From positions 18,196,444 to 18,260,443 of the forward strand of contig JAOANR010000010.1 in the NCBI GenBank assembly GCA_030278955.1: a stretch of 64,000 nt of DNA, written 5' to 3'. This document shows positions 1 to 11,350 of the stretch, piece after piece; within the stretch, counting starts at the first letter, position 1; every line of letters starts with the position of its first letter. The stretch is from Hygrophila difformis. Its lineage: Eukaryota > Streptophyta > Magnoliopsida > Lamiales > Acanthaceae. The position numbers and the translations under genes are program-made. The notes beneath the pieces were generated by a model that had not been told where the DNA came from, ran no database searches, and saw only the letters and a program-made list of their open reading frames with translations.

Positions 1-101
1 AAAAGAGCACTTTGTTCTTTTTTTAAAAAAATCCCAAAGAAAGGTTAAATTCCAACCACACCACATGCATATGACCAGCAATCAATAAAAAGGGAGGTTA
101 C

Positions 102-272
102 CAGATCACTATTGTTGCGTTCAAAATCGAGAATCTTGATAGCGACGACCTCATTGAGGGGAATACACAGCGCACGATGAACAGAAGCGCTGACTCCCGT
201 CCCCACCTCCTCATACAGAGTATAATGCTCTGCTCCTATTGGATATTTCTTCTTCTCCTTCTCCTTCTCCAT
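102..272 (-). CDS. BLUS1/STE20-like protein kinase, first coding exon (partial gene)
   Basis: This exon encodes 57 residues beginning MEKEKEKKKYPIGAEHY. It carries the start of a protein kinase fold: a glycine-rich loop (VGTGVSASVHRA, residues 23-34) and the beta-3 lysine in VAIK (K45). The wording GVSASV plus PLNEVVAIK is typical of the plant STE20/SPS1-like family that includes BLUS1 (blue light signalling kinase). The ATG at 272-270 is chosen because the reading frame upstream has only a TTG and the lysine/glutamate-rich leader fits the family. The exon ends after GATCTG at a GTAACC splice donor (101-100), and reading through it gives unrelated sequence. Bases 1-101 are the start of intron 1. 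The catalytic loop, DFG and C-lobe are outside the window, so activity cannot be judged. A broken relative lies at 43360-44035 on the same strand. Confidence 0.8.
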
Positions 273-1100
273 TGCAGCCAAATTTCAACACGCCCCTATC
301 CACCCAAGCATACACAAGGCAACTTCAATATACACCCCTATATACCAAAGAAATTATCAAAACATCAAAAAAGATACAAATGCAGCTCCACGAAGATACG
401 CAAAGTCGCAAACCCAAACTGCATCACAACTACACAATCGCCGCGAAATTCATAGAAACGCCAAAACAAAAGCATACATAAAAACAAAAGAGAAGCAATA
501 ATAACAAAAACCATAAAATTCTTCAACTTGCACCTAAATCTTCCTTATCCTAGTTTCTCTGCATGTGATGTCAACGTCATGCATAAAGGCGGAAAAAAAG
601 GCACTCACGGGGAACAACCTTGCTTCCATTACAGTCCAATGCATTGAATGGAAACACAGATCGGCAAAAAGGTAAAACGTGAAAGGAGTAAATAGAAGAA
701 GAAAAAAAAATCCAAAAGAAAAGAAAAAATAAAAACCAAAACCTGAAATCAAAATCGCAAGGCGGTGGGAATTGAATCAAGCAGGCATTTTGCGATTGCG
801 AAGAAAACAAAAGGAGATTGAAAGCAAACAAGCAGAGGATGAAATCGACGATCGACGATCGACGATGGATGATCGATTAAAGGCCCTGGTGAATGAAGGG
901 ATGGCCGCAAAGATTGGAAAGAGCGTTTCGGCCTTTGGGGTGTTTGTTTTGTAAATATAATTTGTACGTATGTATGCAAATATATTAATCCGTCCGGAAT
1001 CCCGCCACCTGTGGTGTTTATATTTACTCGGCCAATGGTTAGTCTGCACGTGGATACACGCGCCGCGCGGCTCCTTTGTTTTTTTTTTCCTTTATTACGT
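273..1100 (-). promoter_or_regulatory. 5' leader and promoter region of the kinase gene
   Basis: No coding exon is recognisable here. A good splice donor (CCCC|GTGAGT, GT at 608-607) suggests a 5'-UTR exon ending at 609 and an intron inside the leader, with an acceptor somewhere between 606 and 273 that I cannot place. A G-box core CACGTG lies at 1047-1052 and a CCAAT sequence at about 1032-1036; both are common light or stress promoter elements. A short GACGATC tandem lies at about 846-866. The transcription start is not determinable by eye. Confidence 0.4.
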
Positions 1101-1268
1101 ATTCTTCGTTTCAAAGCCTAATTATGGTAAGTGATTCCATTTTTATTTTATCTTAATTTTTTATTTTTATTTTATTATTCCAAAACGAATTGAAGGTGTA
1201 TGCTTAATGGCTACGGGTCTAACTTTTCTTTTCCTTTTATTTATTCATTCATAATTATTGCTACTAAT

Positions 1269-1522
1269 ACTCTCTCCGTTTTCTAAAAATTGAACGGATC
1301 CATGCAGTCCAATGCACATTTTAAACCATTTATAACCCAGGTTTTGTACAAATAAAAATTCTGAAAGTTTGATATTTAATAACTATACGACGAGACGAAT
1401 CTAACAAGATCCCACTTGACTATATTTTAACTTGTATAACTATGATAAAACTTTAAGTTAACGTGTATGGGTGAACAGTAGCCCAAACTCAAATGTGTCA
1501 ACTATAAGAAAACGGAGGGCGT
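1269..1522. mobile_element. Stowaway-like MITE, family A
   Basis: The ends are inverted repeats (ACTCTCTCCGTTTTCT at the left, AGAAAACGGAGGGCGT at the right) of the CTCCCTCCGT type. The interior includes a stretch about GACGAATCTAACAAGATCCC that recurs at about 62700-62800 and, decayed, at about 33300-33435. It is non-coding. Boundaries are good to a few bases. Confidence 0.7.
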
Positions 1523-1530
1523 ATTAATTA

Positions 1531-1788
1531 CTCCCTCCGTCTCATTTAACTTGTTTTGTTTGACTTTTGCACATAATCCAATACACTTTTTTAACCGTTA
1601 ATATCTCAAAATATGTACAACAAAAAATTATGTAAAATATATATTCTAAAACTATATGATTATACGATTCTAGCAAGACCCAACTCGACTATTTTTTTCC
1701 AAATATATACTTGCAATAAAGTCGAGTCAAAGTGAATAATAAACAGTGTAAAAAAGTCAAACAAGACACGTTAGTTGAGACGGAGTGA
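1531..1788. mobile_element. Stowaway-like MITE, family C
   Basis: The left end is CTCCCTCCGTCTCATT and the right end is GTTGAGACGGAGTG, inverted copies of each other, directly after the previous MITE. The interior (GTCGAGTCAAAGTGAATAAT and neighbours) reappears in reverse orientation at 58609-58828 upstream of RAD23B. It is non-coding. Confidence 0.75.
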
Positions 1789-2699
1789 TTAGTATTTAAA
1801 TTTAAAGGAGTAATATAAAGCAAGAGGTCTAATTTCGTGTTCTCTAGGCCTGATGTTGTCTAGTCTGATTTGATTTGAATTTTTCTGGTCTAGTATTTTC
1901 CGATCTGATTTGATTCAATCTGGTTTGGTTTGCTATGTCTGATATGATATTATCTTATCTATCTACATTATTATAATGATTTGATCTAATTTGATGTGGT
2001 CTGAATGGGTTTGATCTGGTATGATTTTAAATAAGTAATAAGTCCTGAAAATAAGTTATAGAGAAGGGGTAACTTGTTTATCTTGAACTTCACAATATCA
2101 CGGCCGTAACAACGCGGAAATTGTCACTTGTCAAATTTGACCATTAAAATTGCTACAATCAAGTTGGTCAATTTAGATATCAACTGGGGGATAAAAGAGT
2201 CATCAAATCCCTAATTTTCAGTTGGGAGTTCAATTAGGGTTCGATCAAAAATTAAAGTGATCAAATCTCTAATTCACATTCCATCCCTTATATCTCCTCT
2301 GTACTTTTTTTTTTTATCTTTTTTTATAATTTAGGTGATATAAGTTTCTAACATTCATTTCCTAGCCTACATAAGCGGCTATGAAAAGGGACAAAAAAAA
2401 TATCTATCAACTTGTCGTAAACGACGGGAAGTATGAACTTGACGGTCGTGTTCCCTAATTTTCAACTTTATGGTTGTGATTCTATTCCTGCCCGGCCGCT
2501 ATTCATCCTCTTTATTCCCTTTATAATTTGTGTAGTTTGGTCTTCCATATACCTTTGCTGACTTAATATTTAAAAAAATTAATAAATAAACTTGTCGTAA
2601 AAGACAACTGTTTTTTTGTCTTTCTTTTATCTCATTGGAGGATAGGATTATGGAATCCAAAGCAAAAATCGAAATTCAAAACCAAGAAACTATATGCAA
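1789..2699. other. AT-rich intergenic DNA with degenerate TGATTTGAT-type repeats
   Basis: No gene is visible. Bases about 1850-2030 contain many loose copies of TCTGATTTGATTTGA/TGATCTGGT-like words, a low-complexity repeat without clear unit boundaries. The remainder is AT-rich and featureless to me. Confidence 0.4.
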
Positions 2700-2940
2700 C
2701 TAGCGGAGAGGAAAGTCTGATTGCAATTTTTTTTTTTTTTGTGGGCAAAATATTAATGATATTGCAATGTCAAATATTACAAAGATACAAAAACAAAAGC
2801 ATTGAGCCGAGAATTATTCATGCCCAGCCATTTCACAAAAGCTCATCATCATTACACATGAAGTAGCATCAAACTATGAAAAGATTAACTTTAAAAAGCA
2901 AATCACCACAGAAAAACGCAAGGATGCATTCCATCTTGAG

Positions 2941-3309
2941 TCAGAACCAACTTTCGATCTTTTCTTCTCCATTTGCGCCTCTTCTTGCCCATGAGTCTGC
3001 ACATTCATTCATCTCCCTCATAACATGCTGCACCAACACATTTCCTCCAAAACGTAGGATAGCCATAATTGGACCCATATGGCTCGAAAATCTCCATGGC
3101 ACACTATTCGGATCTCTAAGCCAACCAACTACGTTTTGTGAATCACATTCAAAAATGAGCTTCGGAATGGGAAATCCTTGGTCCCTCATAATAGCTCTGC
3201 ATACCCGGCTAACAGCCGTAATCTCGGCTTCATTCGAGTCCGCAAAACCAATACTATCCGACAAGATAAAGATTGTCTCACCTTCCTCGTTTCTAATGGC
3301 ACCCCCCAC
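2941..3309 (-). pseudogene. LINE RNase H domain fragment
   Basis: The translation has the plant LINE RNase H pattern: acidic positions in FADSNEAEITAV and FECDSQNVVGWL, and the C-terminal HVMREMNECADSWARRGA motif with the usual His and Asp. This domain normally degrades RNA in the RNA/DNA hybrid during element replication. It lies at the 3' end of the decayed LINE and is separated by frameshifts from the upstream domains, so it is a relic. Confidence 0.75.
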
Positions 3310-3350
3310 CCCTGTCGGACCGGGATTGCCCTATGATGAGCCATCCGTGT

Positions 3351-4487
3351 TTATCTTCCACCACCCCTTAACGGGGCGTGTCCAAACCAAACCATTTCTT
3401 GGTTCCTTTCATCTCCTGCCCCCAGTGATACTAAACATGCTGGAAAATGTGAATTAAAATTTGCTGCACTCACCTCATTTCCACCCGAGGCCACCTGCCA
3501 CCACAAAGCAATTCTCCACCTTATCTCCTCCACTGCTTGTCTTACATCAAACTGCTTCCCCTTGAACACCACATCATTCCTTCTCTTCCAAATCGTCCAA
3601 ATGGTTGCCACAAAAGTCAATAACCAAGCAAAGCTTGAGGCAAACTTTGGATGGAAACCAAGCCACCACTCCATGAGATTCTGAAACTTACATGGAATCC
3701 CCCAACTTACATTGAACCAACCTACCCCTGTATACCACAGATTGGACACCTTTTTTCAATGGCAAAGCAGATGATCTATCGACTCCTCCTCCTCTTCACA
3801 ACATGGGCACTGGACAATTGAGTTTGGAAGGCATCCTCTTTTAGCAAGAAGCTCTCGGACCGGTAGTGCCTCATGAAATCCTTTCCATACCAATAGCTTA
3901 ACCTTCATCGGACATTTTATCTTCCACAACCGATCCCACAACCATCTCCTTCCAACCACCATGTCATCATCACTCCGGATCCAACACGATCTAGTTGAGA
4001 ATCGCCTGTTTCCTTCTTTGGTCCAACTTACCCGGTTATCCATAAAACGATTCAGCCTGCATCCTCCAATAACTTGGAGCATATCATTCCACACATCTAG
4101 TTCCCAATCAAACAACGGTCTACGCAAAGCAATATTCCACTCCTAAACGAAACAACTCCAACTCCCAAGCTCGTTTATTTTCCCATTCTTATTTAAAGCA
4201 AGAGCAAACAATCTAGGATACATTACCTCTAGAGACTCACCTCCCGCTATCCATGCATCCAACCAAAATCGGGTCCGACTCCCATCTCCCACCTGGATGT
4301 TAAGACTGCCACCCGAACCTCCCAGTAACGGACTCTCCCAGCTTTCACAGATCTTCCCCCAAAGCGAGCTGCCAACCTTTGCTTCTGGAACTAGAGGTGC
4401 TCTCCCTCCATAATATTTTTGGTCAATCACGTCTTTCCAAAGAGCATGCTCAGCCCCGAACCTCCACCTCCACTTCAAAAGCAGCAC
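3351..4487 (-). pseudogene. LINE ORF2 linker with zf-RVT zinc-binding region, frameshifted
   Basis: Three consecutive frames give one LINE-like segment. About 4487-4143 has WRFGAEHALWKDVIDQKY and VGDGSRTRFWLDAW, common just after the reverse transcriptase in plant LINEs. About 4127-3756 has LWKIKCPMKVKLLVWKG followed by CPCCEEEEESIDHLLCH, the zinc-binding knuckle. About 3749-3351 has the TIWKRRNDVVFKGK connection to RNase H. The breaks are at about 4140 and 3752. Confidence 0.75.
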
Positions 4488-4491
4488 AGCA

Positions 4492-5690
4492 TTACCAATT
4501 GCTTAGGCCTCCATCGTCCCTATGTTTGCAAATCTGTCCCCAAGCAACCGTATGTAACTTTCTTCTCCCCTCCCACTCGTTCCAAAAAAAATGTCTTTTA
4601 ATTTTTTCTATTCGGTTTGCCACAGCTTTCGGAATTTTGAAGATAGATAAATAATACACCGGCAAACTATTTAAAATCGACTTTATTAAACACATCCTCC
4701 CCGCTTGTGACATCCTCCCCTTCCATCCTTCCAATCTCTTCTCTACTTTGTCTAGAACCGGTTGCCACACTGTCGTACCATTAATTCTACCCCCAATAGG
4801 TATGCCCAAATATTTTATTGGCCAAACCCCAATCCCATATCCAAGAATCTCTGCCGCTGCCTGCTCTAACTCGTGTGAACAATTGATCCCAAACAGACAG
4901 CTTTTTCCAAAGTTTATTCGAAGTCCCGTTGCTAAAGTGAAACGCCGGAGAATTCGTTTGATCAAAATCACCTGCTGTAGATCACTTTTGCAGAATAGGA
5001 TGGTATCATCGGCGTATTGAAGCTGATTGATTACTGGCCCACCTCTACAAAACTCCAAGCCTTCGTACAGCCCTAAACTAGCAGCTTTTACCAATAATTT
5101 GTTAAGTATTTCGACCACCAAAATGAAGAGATATGGTGAGAGCGGATCTTCTTGTCTTAGACCTTTATGCATCTTGAAAAAATCCGTAGGGGACCCATTT
5201 ATTAAGACCGCTGCCGAGGCTGAGCAAATGCACTCCCTAATCCACCGCACCCACTTATCGTCAAAATTCATAGCCTTCAATACTCGGAATAAAGCTTCCC
5301 ACGACATGTTATCGTACGCCTTCTCAAAATCCAATTTAACAACAAAACCACTCCGCCCTTCCACCTTTGTCGAATGAACTACCTCAGACGCAATTAACAC
5401 GCTATCCAAAATTTGGCGTCCCTTAACAGAAGCTATTTGATAGCCACCCACTACTCTATCCAGTAAATCCTTAATTCTGATTGCCAAAGTTTTGGCTATG
5501 ATTTTATATACGCTGCCAATAAGAGATATCGGTCTAAAATCTCCAAACCCGAACGGATTGTTGACTTTAGGAATCAAAGCAATGAAAGAACTACCTAGTC
5601 CCCTATGCAGTGCATCACCAGCTTCTAGTCCCCTAAACACCTGCATTACATCCCCTTGAACAAGCTCCCAATACTTTTTAAAAAAACCTA
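4492..5690 (-). pseudogene. LINE reverse transcriptase, 3' part
   Basis: A long open frame on the minus strand shows the non-LTR reverse transcriptase blocks in order: RPISLIGSVYKIIAKTLA, VKLDFEKAYDNMSW, the block GLRQEDPLSPYLFILV, and the catalytic motif YADDTILFC with both aspartates. The frame is open from the MITE junction (GFFKKYWELVQGD just inside 5690) to 4492. The upstream part of the domain lies beyond the MITE at 5691-6028, so the domain is interrupted. Confidence 0.85.
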
Positions 5691-6028
5691 CTCCCTCCGT
5701 CCCACTAATAGTGTCCCAAAACTTTTGGATACGATTTTTTATGCGGGGATAGTTAGTATTTAATGTAGGGGTAGATTAGTGTTTAAAGTGAGGGTAAATT
5801 AGGAATTTGTGTGATGTGAGTGTAATGAAGTTGAATATTTAATTGATTTATTTATGTGTAATGTGATAGTTGTGTGTGTTAAATTTAATATATTTATTTA
5901 TTGATGTGATGTGGTGAGAGAGAATTTGGTAATTAAAGTATATAATTATTTCCTAAAAGAGAAATGTGGCAATTGTATGGGACGGACGAAAAAAGGAAAG
6001 TGAGACATAATTAGTGGGACGGAGGGAG
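5691..6028. mobile_element. Stowaway-like MITE, family B, inside LINE reverse transcriptase
   Basis: The left end CTCCCTCCGTCCCACTAATA and the right end TTAGTGGGACGGAGGGAG are inverted copies. TA flanks both sides (5689-5690 and 6029-6030). The interior carries TTTATGCGGGGATAGTTAGTATTT, shared with copies at 33543 and 38165. Removing it would bring together the LINE frame that ends in KAPGPDG on the 6029 side and resumes with GFFKKYW on the 5690 side. Confidence 0.9.
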
Positions 6029-6540
6029 TATATTATACCCATCCGGACCCGGAGCTTTGTTCCCATCACAGCTCCAAACCGCATCTCTAACTTCCTTCTC
6101 TGTGAATTCTCTAGTAAGCGATAACCTGTCCTCTTCACACAACACTGGCCAGCCCATATTTTCAAAATGAAAGATTACCTCCTGTTGATGGGCAAACTGA
6201 GTCTGGAAGTGATTAAATGCCAATATCTTAATTCCGTTTGGATCATCGACCATCTCTCCACTCGACATGATCGCCCCAATTTTACTTCTGCTCCTGTTTA
6301 GTGCCGTGACTACATGGAAAAACCTCGTGTTAAGATCGCCTTCCTTGAGCCACTGGATCCGGGATTTTTGAAACCACCTCTGTTCATCGGCCAGCACCAA
6401 CATTTTTAGCTCACATTTTTTGATCAACCAGGTTGTCCTATCTTCCTCAGTAAAGTCAGGCCCCTGCATCCTTTCTTCAATCTCAACAACCTCCCGAGAT
6501 ATCTGATGTATATTTTTTTCTAACTCCGACGCACCATACC
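6029..6540 (-). pseudogene. LINE ORF2 region upstream of the reverse transcriptase
   Basis: The frame shows the conserved stretch WLKEGDLNTRFFHVVTALNR, then REFTEKEVRDAVWSCDGNKAPGPDG, the usual lead into plant LINE reverse transcriptase. It runs into the MITE at 6028. The LINE similarity begins at about 6540 (GASELEKNIHQISREV), taken as the 5' truncation point. Confidence 0.8.
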
Positions 6541-7602
6541 CTAGCGGAGTGGTATCTGTATTTATTGTTCATGGTACGACTATTGAATTGTTTGCTAATA
6601 AAAATAATAACTGAATTAAATTAAGAATTATAGAGAATATTTCTGAAACTTATTTTTTAGTAAATACTACTCTGTATAATTTTTATTGAGAATCTGTTAG
6701 GGTGCGGTCTTTTGATGTACTGCGGATGCACCCATACCATTGATACATTTTACTCATTCCATTCCAAAATAGTAGTCTTTTTAGAGATGAAAAAGTGTTA
6801 CACAATAGTTATTTTTAGGTAGTTTTAGGTAGTTATGTTATATTTTTACTCATTGCCCTTTATTTTAAATAAATGTTATTTCTTGACATTTATTACGAAA
6901 TGGTTTAGTTGGAGGATAAAAATAAAAATTTATGAGTTAATTAATGCATATCTTGGTTATTGAAATTGAGCTGAAAGATACAACTAAAACAAACGGAATG
7001 GAGGGAGTATAAATTGATGGTTGAGATTAATTTAAGGATTAAAATAATAAATTTGCACAAAAATAAATGAAAGGAAATGAGATAGGGTTTTTTGCTATTA
7101 ATACATACTTGTAATTTGTATCCCAGAAACTATGCATTTATATTTAATTGTTGACTTCATAGAAGTATTATTCTTTGTAAAAGAAAATAAAACTGGAATG
7201 ACTCCTTGGGCTCTCAGAATCTTGTTTTCCAAGTGGAATTCTTGCACATAAAATTTAATATTCACACATCTTATAGTATTTTCTGGGCAGTTAATATTCT
7301 CACCTTAATGGGGATATTAGAGTTTTTCGTAAAACTATGATTACCAAAAAAAAAAAAGTATTTATATTTACCATCAACATTCAGGGTCAGGTCAAGATAC
7401 CAGTGAGAATGTAATTGCAGGGAATGTGAAATTGATAGAAGTATGGGACTGCTGAGATCTTAATTTTTTATAATTTGAAATTATTGTGTTTGTTTAGATT
7501 GAAAATATTGTGTTTCCAATTTAAACTTATTTACAATAATATCATTGATTTCAATTGAACAGATTTTATAAATATATCATTTTGTATGAAATACAAAATA
7601 TT
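6541..7602. other. AT-rich non-coding DNA with one MITE
   Basis: No coding region is visible. Apart from the MITE at 6753-7007, the sequence is AT-rich with short A-runs (about 7347) and no recognisable element. Confidence 0.4.
6753..7007. mobile_element. MITE with CTCATTCCATTCC / GGAATGGAGGGAG ends
   Basis: The inverted ends are CTCATTCCATTCC at the left and GGAATGGAGGGAG at the right, with TA at both outer sides (6751-6752 and 7008-7009). It has the size and end type of a Stowaway-like MITE. The interior does not obviously match the other MITE families in the window. Confidence 0.65.
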
Positions 7603-7619
7603 AAAGCATATTTATATTT
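7603..7619. repeat. Target-site duplication, left copy, of the 25-kb LINE locus
   Basis: AAAGCATATTTATATTT here and AAAGCGTATTTATATTT at 32619-32635 match at 16 of 17 positions and bracket a complete set of LINE domains, as expected for target-primed reverse transcription. Confidence 0.75.
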
Positions 7620-7703
7620 GATCTTCAAGAAAGCTCCAAGAAAGGGCTTTCAAGACTTTCATGTTTTTCCAAGCTTCGACCATTTCGGATGGGAGATACC
7701 GAG

Positions 7704-8114
7704 ATGGCTAACCATGGCGGCATCCCCCCAGATCTTGATGATGCAAGGGCCACCAAACGTCCCCGTGATCTTTATAGTAATATTGCTCACCGGGGTGCCA
7801 GTTTCATTCATGTCTCAAAAGAAGATCTTTAAAGCTAATTCGATGTGAATGATGAAGATATCATCCAGTCTGAGGTCAATGGTATCCCTCGGTTCCAACT
7901 CTCTCCAACCTTCAAGAGGATGCTCCTTCGCCAATGGCAATTTGCGGTAGTCCTCAAAGCTGTGGGGCGGTCTGTATCGTACCGTGTACTCAAATCCCGG
8001 TTAGAGAGTATCTGGCCAGAAACAAAATCCCTCTCCTTGATCGACGTGAATAATGGTTATTTCATTGTGTGATTTCAAAAAGAAAGCAATGCTCTCCATG
8101 CTCTCTGGGTGGAC
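7704..8114 (+). pseudogene. LINE ORF1, 5' part (DUF4283-type nucleic-acid binding region)
   Basis: The frame opens with ATG at 7704 and reads MANHGGIPPDLDDARATKRP. It meets two TAA stops at about 7832-7840 but continues in the same frame through FDVNDEDIIQSEVNGIPRF and the DUF4283-like stretch RQWQFAVVLKAVGRSVSYRV, ending ESIWPETKSLSLIDVNNGYF. ORF1 proteins of this kind bind the element RNA. The frame is cut at 8114 by the solo LTR and resumes at 12607. Confidence 0.75.
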
Positions 8115-10818
8115 TGAAACTTTTGACAAGTTTCATCAACACGAGTATTTTTTTTTTATAAAATATATCAGGATTGAATTTATTGAATGAGAAGAGTTAT
8201 GATTCGTGGGAAAGGGGTTTAAGGATAAATTTCACTTTTTATTACTCATGTGAGAGACTTTGAAATTCAAACGGCGCTGTGGACCTCCCCGGCATGAAAC
8301 CTCTGACAATGTCCTGTCTTGAAGATCCTTGCCATGAAACTTTTGACAAGTTCCCACTACATGAGTATTTTCTGAAAAATTGTAATCCTGGTTTTCAATT
8401 TTTATTTAAAGAAACCAATTTATGAAGGCGGAGTTGGGATTAGGGATATATTTATAGGTTGTCACGTTTTTATTACTCGTGTTAAGAAACTGTGCCCCCG
8501 AAAGCGCACGGTGTCAAAAATTACAGTAATTTATAGTAAGACCGGATCGTTCACTGGAGGATGTGCGATAGAAGCAGGGCTCACATCGTTTTACTAGATT
8601 TTCCACTCGTATTGCTCCAATTGGTTTGAAAAGTGACTAACATCTACTGACTGAATTTAAACTAAAACTACATACGCATTTAAATCTATTCTACAAAGTA
8701 TATAAATTCTATTCTAGAAAACGGGTAAAGTTATTCTAAGAACGCGGTAGATACTATCTGTAAAAGCAATGAAAATTTACACTATGCTAGCTATGAAGCT
8801 GATTCACAGTGCGGATAGAAGGGACAGGAAGAAAAGAATAAAAATTGGACAAGATTTAGATAAGGCATAATTAAACTTCCATTTTTATACACAGATCTTT
8901 GCTTGGGATAATCCTGTCAGATAGCTAATTCTCATGCTCTCAGTACTGCGTTCCCTTTAACAGACAGGTACTTACAGCATGAGTTTACATGTTCTTAAGA
9001 CCGCAAATTCTAAGATACCACAGACTTGTAACTGCCCTGGCCAGGGTATGTTATTTCATCTGTGGTGGATAAGCAACACCTGACAGATCATTTATTGAAA
9101 TGCCAAGTACTACTATCATTCTCCCATGTCACACCCAAAGACTCTAATCAAGCCTGAACTGTCCCTTAACTATCAATCCTAGTAGCAGTTACACAACTCT
9201 CAATACAACCGAGTGACCTCTGATGAAAGCGTTTAAAAGAAAGCGATAAAGAAAGCATTTAAAATCCTATCACTCGGAGGTTTTGAAGGTCTGACCCTGG
9301 TAGTAAAAGACAGCCCCCAGTCAGAATGACTGGGTGTGGATCAAGAATTCCCTATTCTCGGTGAACCGCTCGAAGTGTTCACTTCCCGTCGGGTGGTTAT
9401 GAGATACAAACTAATGAAATAAACTAATAAATTAGTTTATTCCGGATGCACTCACTCAGGACTCAAAAATAAGCTTTGGCAGAAGAGGATAGCGGTTGAA
9501 AGAATACTCAACCCTACCTTAGAAAGTAACCAAGGCCTATGTATTGTTCCTCTAGAATTATCTATCACACCGTATTTGAATCCAAGTGGACCCCATCTCA
9601 GTGTGATATTTAATACCAGATTTCCAACACAAAGCAATTTGGAAAATAATGGATTTGAAAACCATTCCCTAAACAGGTACTAGACTCTCAATTAAAACAC
9701 AGATCCTTTCAGTCTAGATGAGACCTAATCGCTGGCTCTGCTTCTAATTTCCCGAAATCGACCCTTGACAGAATATGAACTAGTCATAACTGAGGAATTT
9801 ATCCCTTACTCAGATCCGGTTTTTATAAAGGAGTTTTTGTTGGAAATTTAATATGCAATATCTGTTTAAAATCTAGACTTCTATTGTCCAAGGGAAGGAT
9901 CCCAAAATATTATAGACCACAATAATACATAATATTATCATGCATAAGGGTATATGAAAGTGTAAAATTAACCAACCCAAAATATAGAGGTGGGTTTAGA
10001 CAGAAGGCGGGACACAATTGTGAAAAGGCTCAGAGGCCAAAAGTGGTGGCAAAATAATTAGTTGGACTGCAAACATCTGTTATCCAATCTCCTAATTACT
10101 CGGATGAGGTGAATTTAGATAGGTGAAACCCTCAAATGGCAGTGTCGCTACCAGTTGGGCCCCTACTGTCCGTGAATTCAGATAAGAACCTACATGCTTC
10201 CTTTATGCAGTACTTATCAGCTAATGTTGACAGACATTAGCAAAGCTATACTACAGATTGGAATTTGGGTCTGAAAATTAAGATAATTAAAATAAAACTG
10301 TATCCGGATAGGAATCAGCCGAGCAACTATTATAATCCCGGAGGGACGCACCGCCAAGGCTTCCACCGACTGCTATCCAGACCATGCAAAATAACATTTA
10401 GTAATTAATACCCAGAATACGAGCTAGTTTATCCGTGAGAGAATACCCGCCAACATTAGTCTGGTGTATTCTTTACTAATTGTTACACACAATACGCAAA
10501 AGACAGAAGAAAATAAGATAAAGAGAAGAACTTGTATGAGAGACATTGGTTTCTCATGCAAGGTTATGGAATTAATCCATAATTGATAGCTTAAATAATC
10601 CCTCCTACAATAATTAGTTACAGTCCGGATTATCTGTTTAAGGTATCACGATTTTGTTTATAGAAAAATATTTTAATGGATATTGAACAAGGTTCCTTTA
10701 ATCCAGGTGATTATTGATCTCCATTATTGCTAATATTGACCTTTAATTACTGGCTTAAGGGTTCAATCAATTAATAGTGAAGATGGAGAATGAAAAAATT
10801 TTGCGTAAAGATGCAAAT

Positions 10819-11350
10819 TACGATGCTAAACAGAAGATAGCGTCGTCATGGGTTGGTGAAAGAAGATGTGAAATCTTGGGTTTAAAGGGTGTGTACGACG
10901 CTATACACCCAGTACGGCGCTATGCTAGGATAGCGTCGTAGGTGTAGCGTCGAAGGTGGTGGAGAAGAAAGAAGTTTTTTTTTGAAAAATATGAGAGATG
11001 CTACGGCGCTAGACATTAAATGACGACGCTATCCTAGGATAGCGTCGTAAGGATAGTGCCGTAGGTTAAGTTTTCAGAAGTGTTTGTGAAATGGGGGAGT
11101 ACGACGCTAAACATTAAATGACGACGCTATCCGAGGATAGCGTCGTGAGGATAGCGTCGCAGGTGGGTATTGTGAGAAGGAAAATATTTTGGGGACTTAC
11201 GACTCTAGACAAAATTCACGACGCTATCCGAGGATAGCGTCGTTGTTCTAGCGCCGTAAGGTAAATTTTGTTTAAGTCTGGACAACTACGGCGCTAAACC
11301 TCACCTACGACGCTACACTAGGATAGCGTCGTAGGGCGGTTAGCGTCGTA
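10819..11350 (-). repeat. Tandem array of nested palindromes, cluster 1 of the solo LTR
   Basis: About six units, roughly 90-108 bp apart, are each built as arm1, arm2, arm2', arm1'. Forward words are TACGRCGCTA and reverse words TAGCGYCGTA. Three perfect or near-perfect 26-bp inner palindromes are at 11023-11048, 11121-11146 and 11218-11243 (ACGACGCTATCC pairing with GGATAGCGTCGT). Unit starts (arm1) are at about 10894, 11002, 11100, 11198 and 11287, with a weaker first unit at 10819. On the transcribed strand these would form stacked hairpins downstream of the predicted TATA box. Confidence 0.85.

Larger units (their letters stand above)
2727..6540 (-). mobile_element. Decayed LINE (L1-type), 5'-truncated, minus strand
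   Basis: Reading on the minus strand, the order is the C-terminal part of an ORF2 linker (6540-6029), reverse transcriptase (5690-4492), a zinc-binding zf-RVT-type region (about 4487-3756), and RNase H (3309-2941). A poly-T run at about 2727-2740 is the A-tail of the element. Several frameshifts separate the domains, and a MITE sits inside the reverse transcriptase. No ORF1 or endonuclease is present, so the copy is 5'-truncated. A 9-bp match CTAGCGGAG at 2700-2708 and 6541-6549, followed by weaker similarity, is a possible old target-site duplication. Confidence 0.85.

Noticed and set aside
177..481. Plus-strand small genes overlapping the kinase leader
   Set aside because: They are antisense to a clear kinase exon or its leader and have no recognisable features.
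10819..11350. CRISPR-like array
   Set aside because: Regular spacing of short repeats, but the repeats are paired inverted arms, the intervals are not unique spacers, and the context is a plant LTR.
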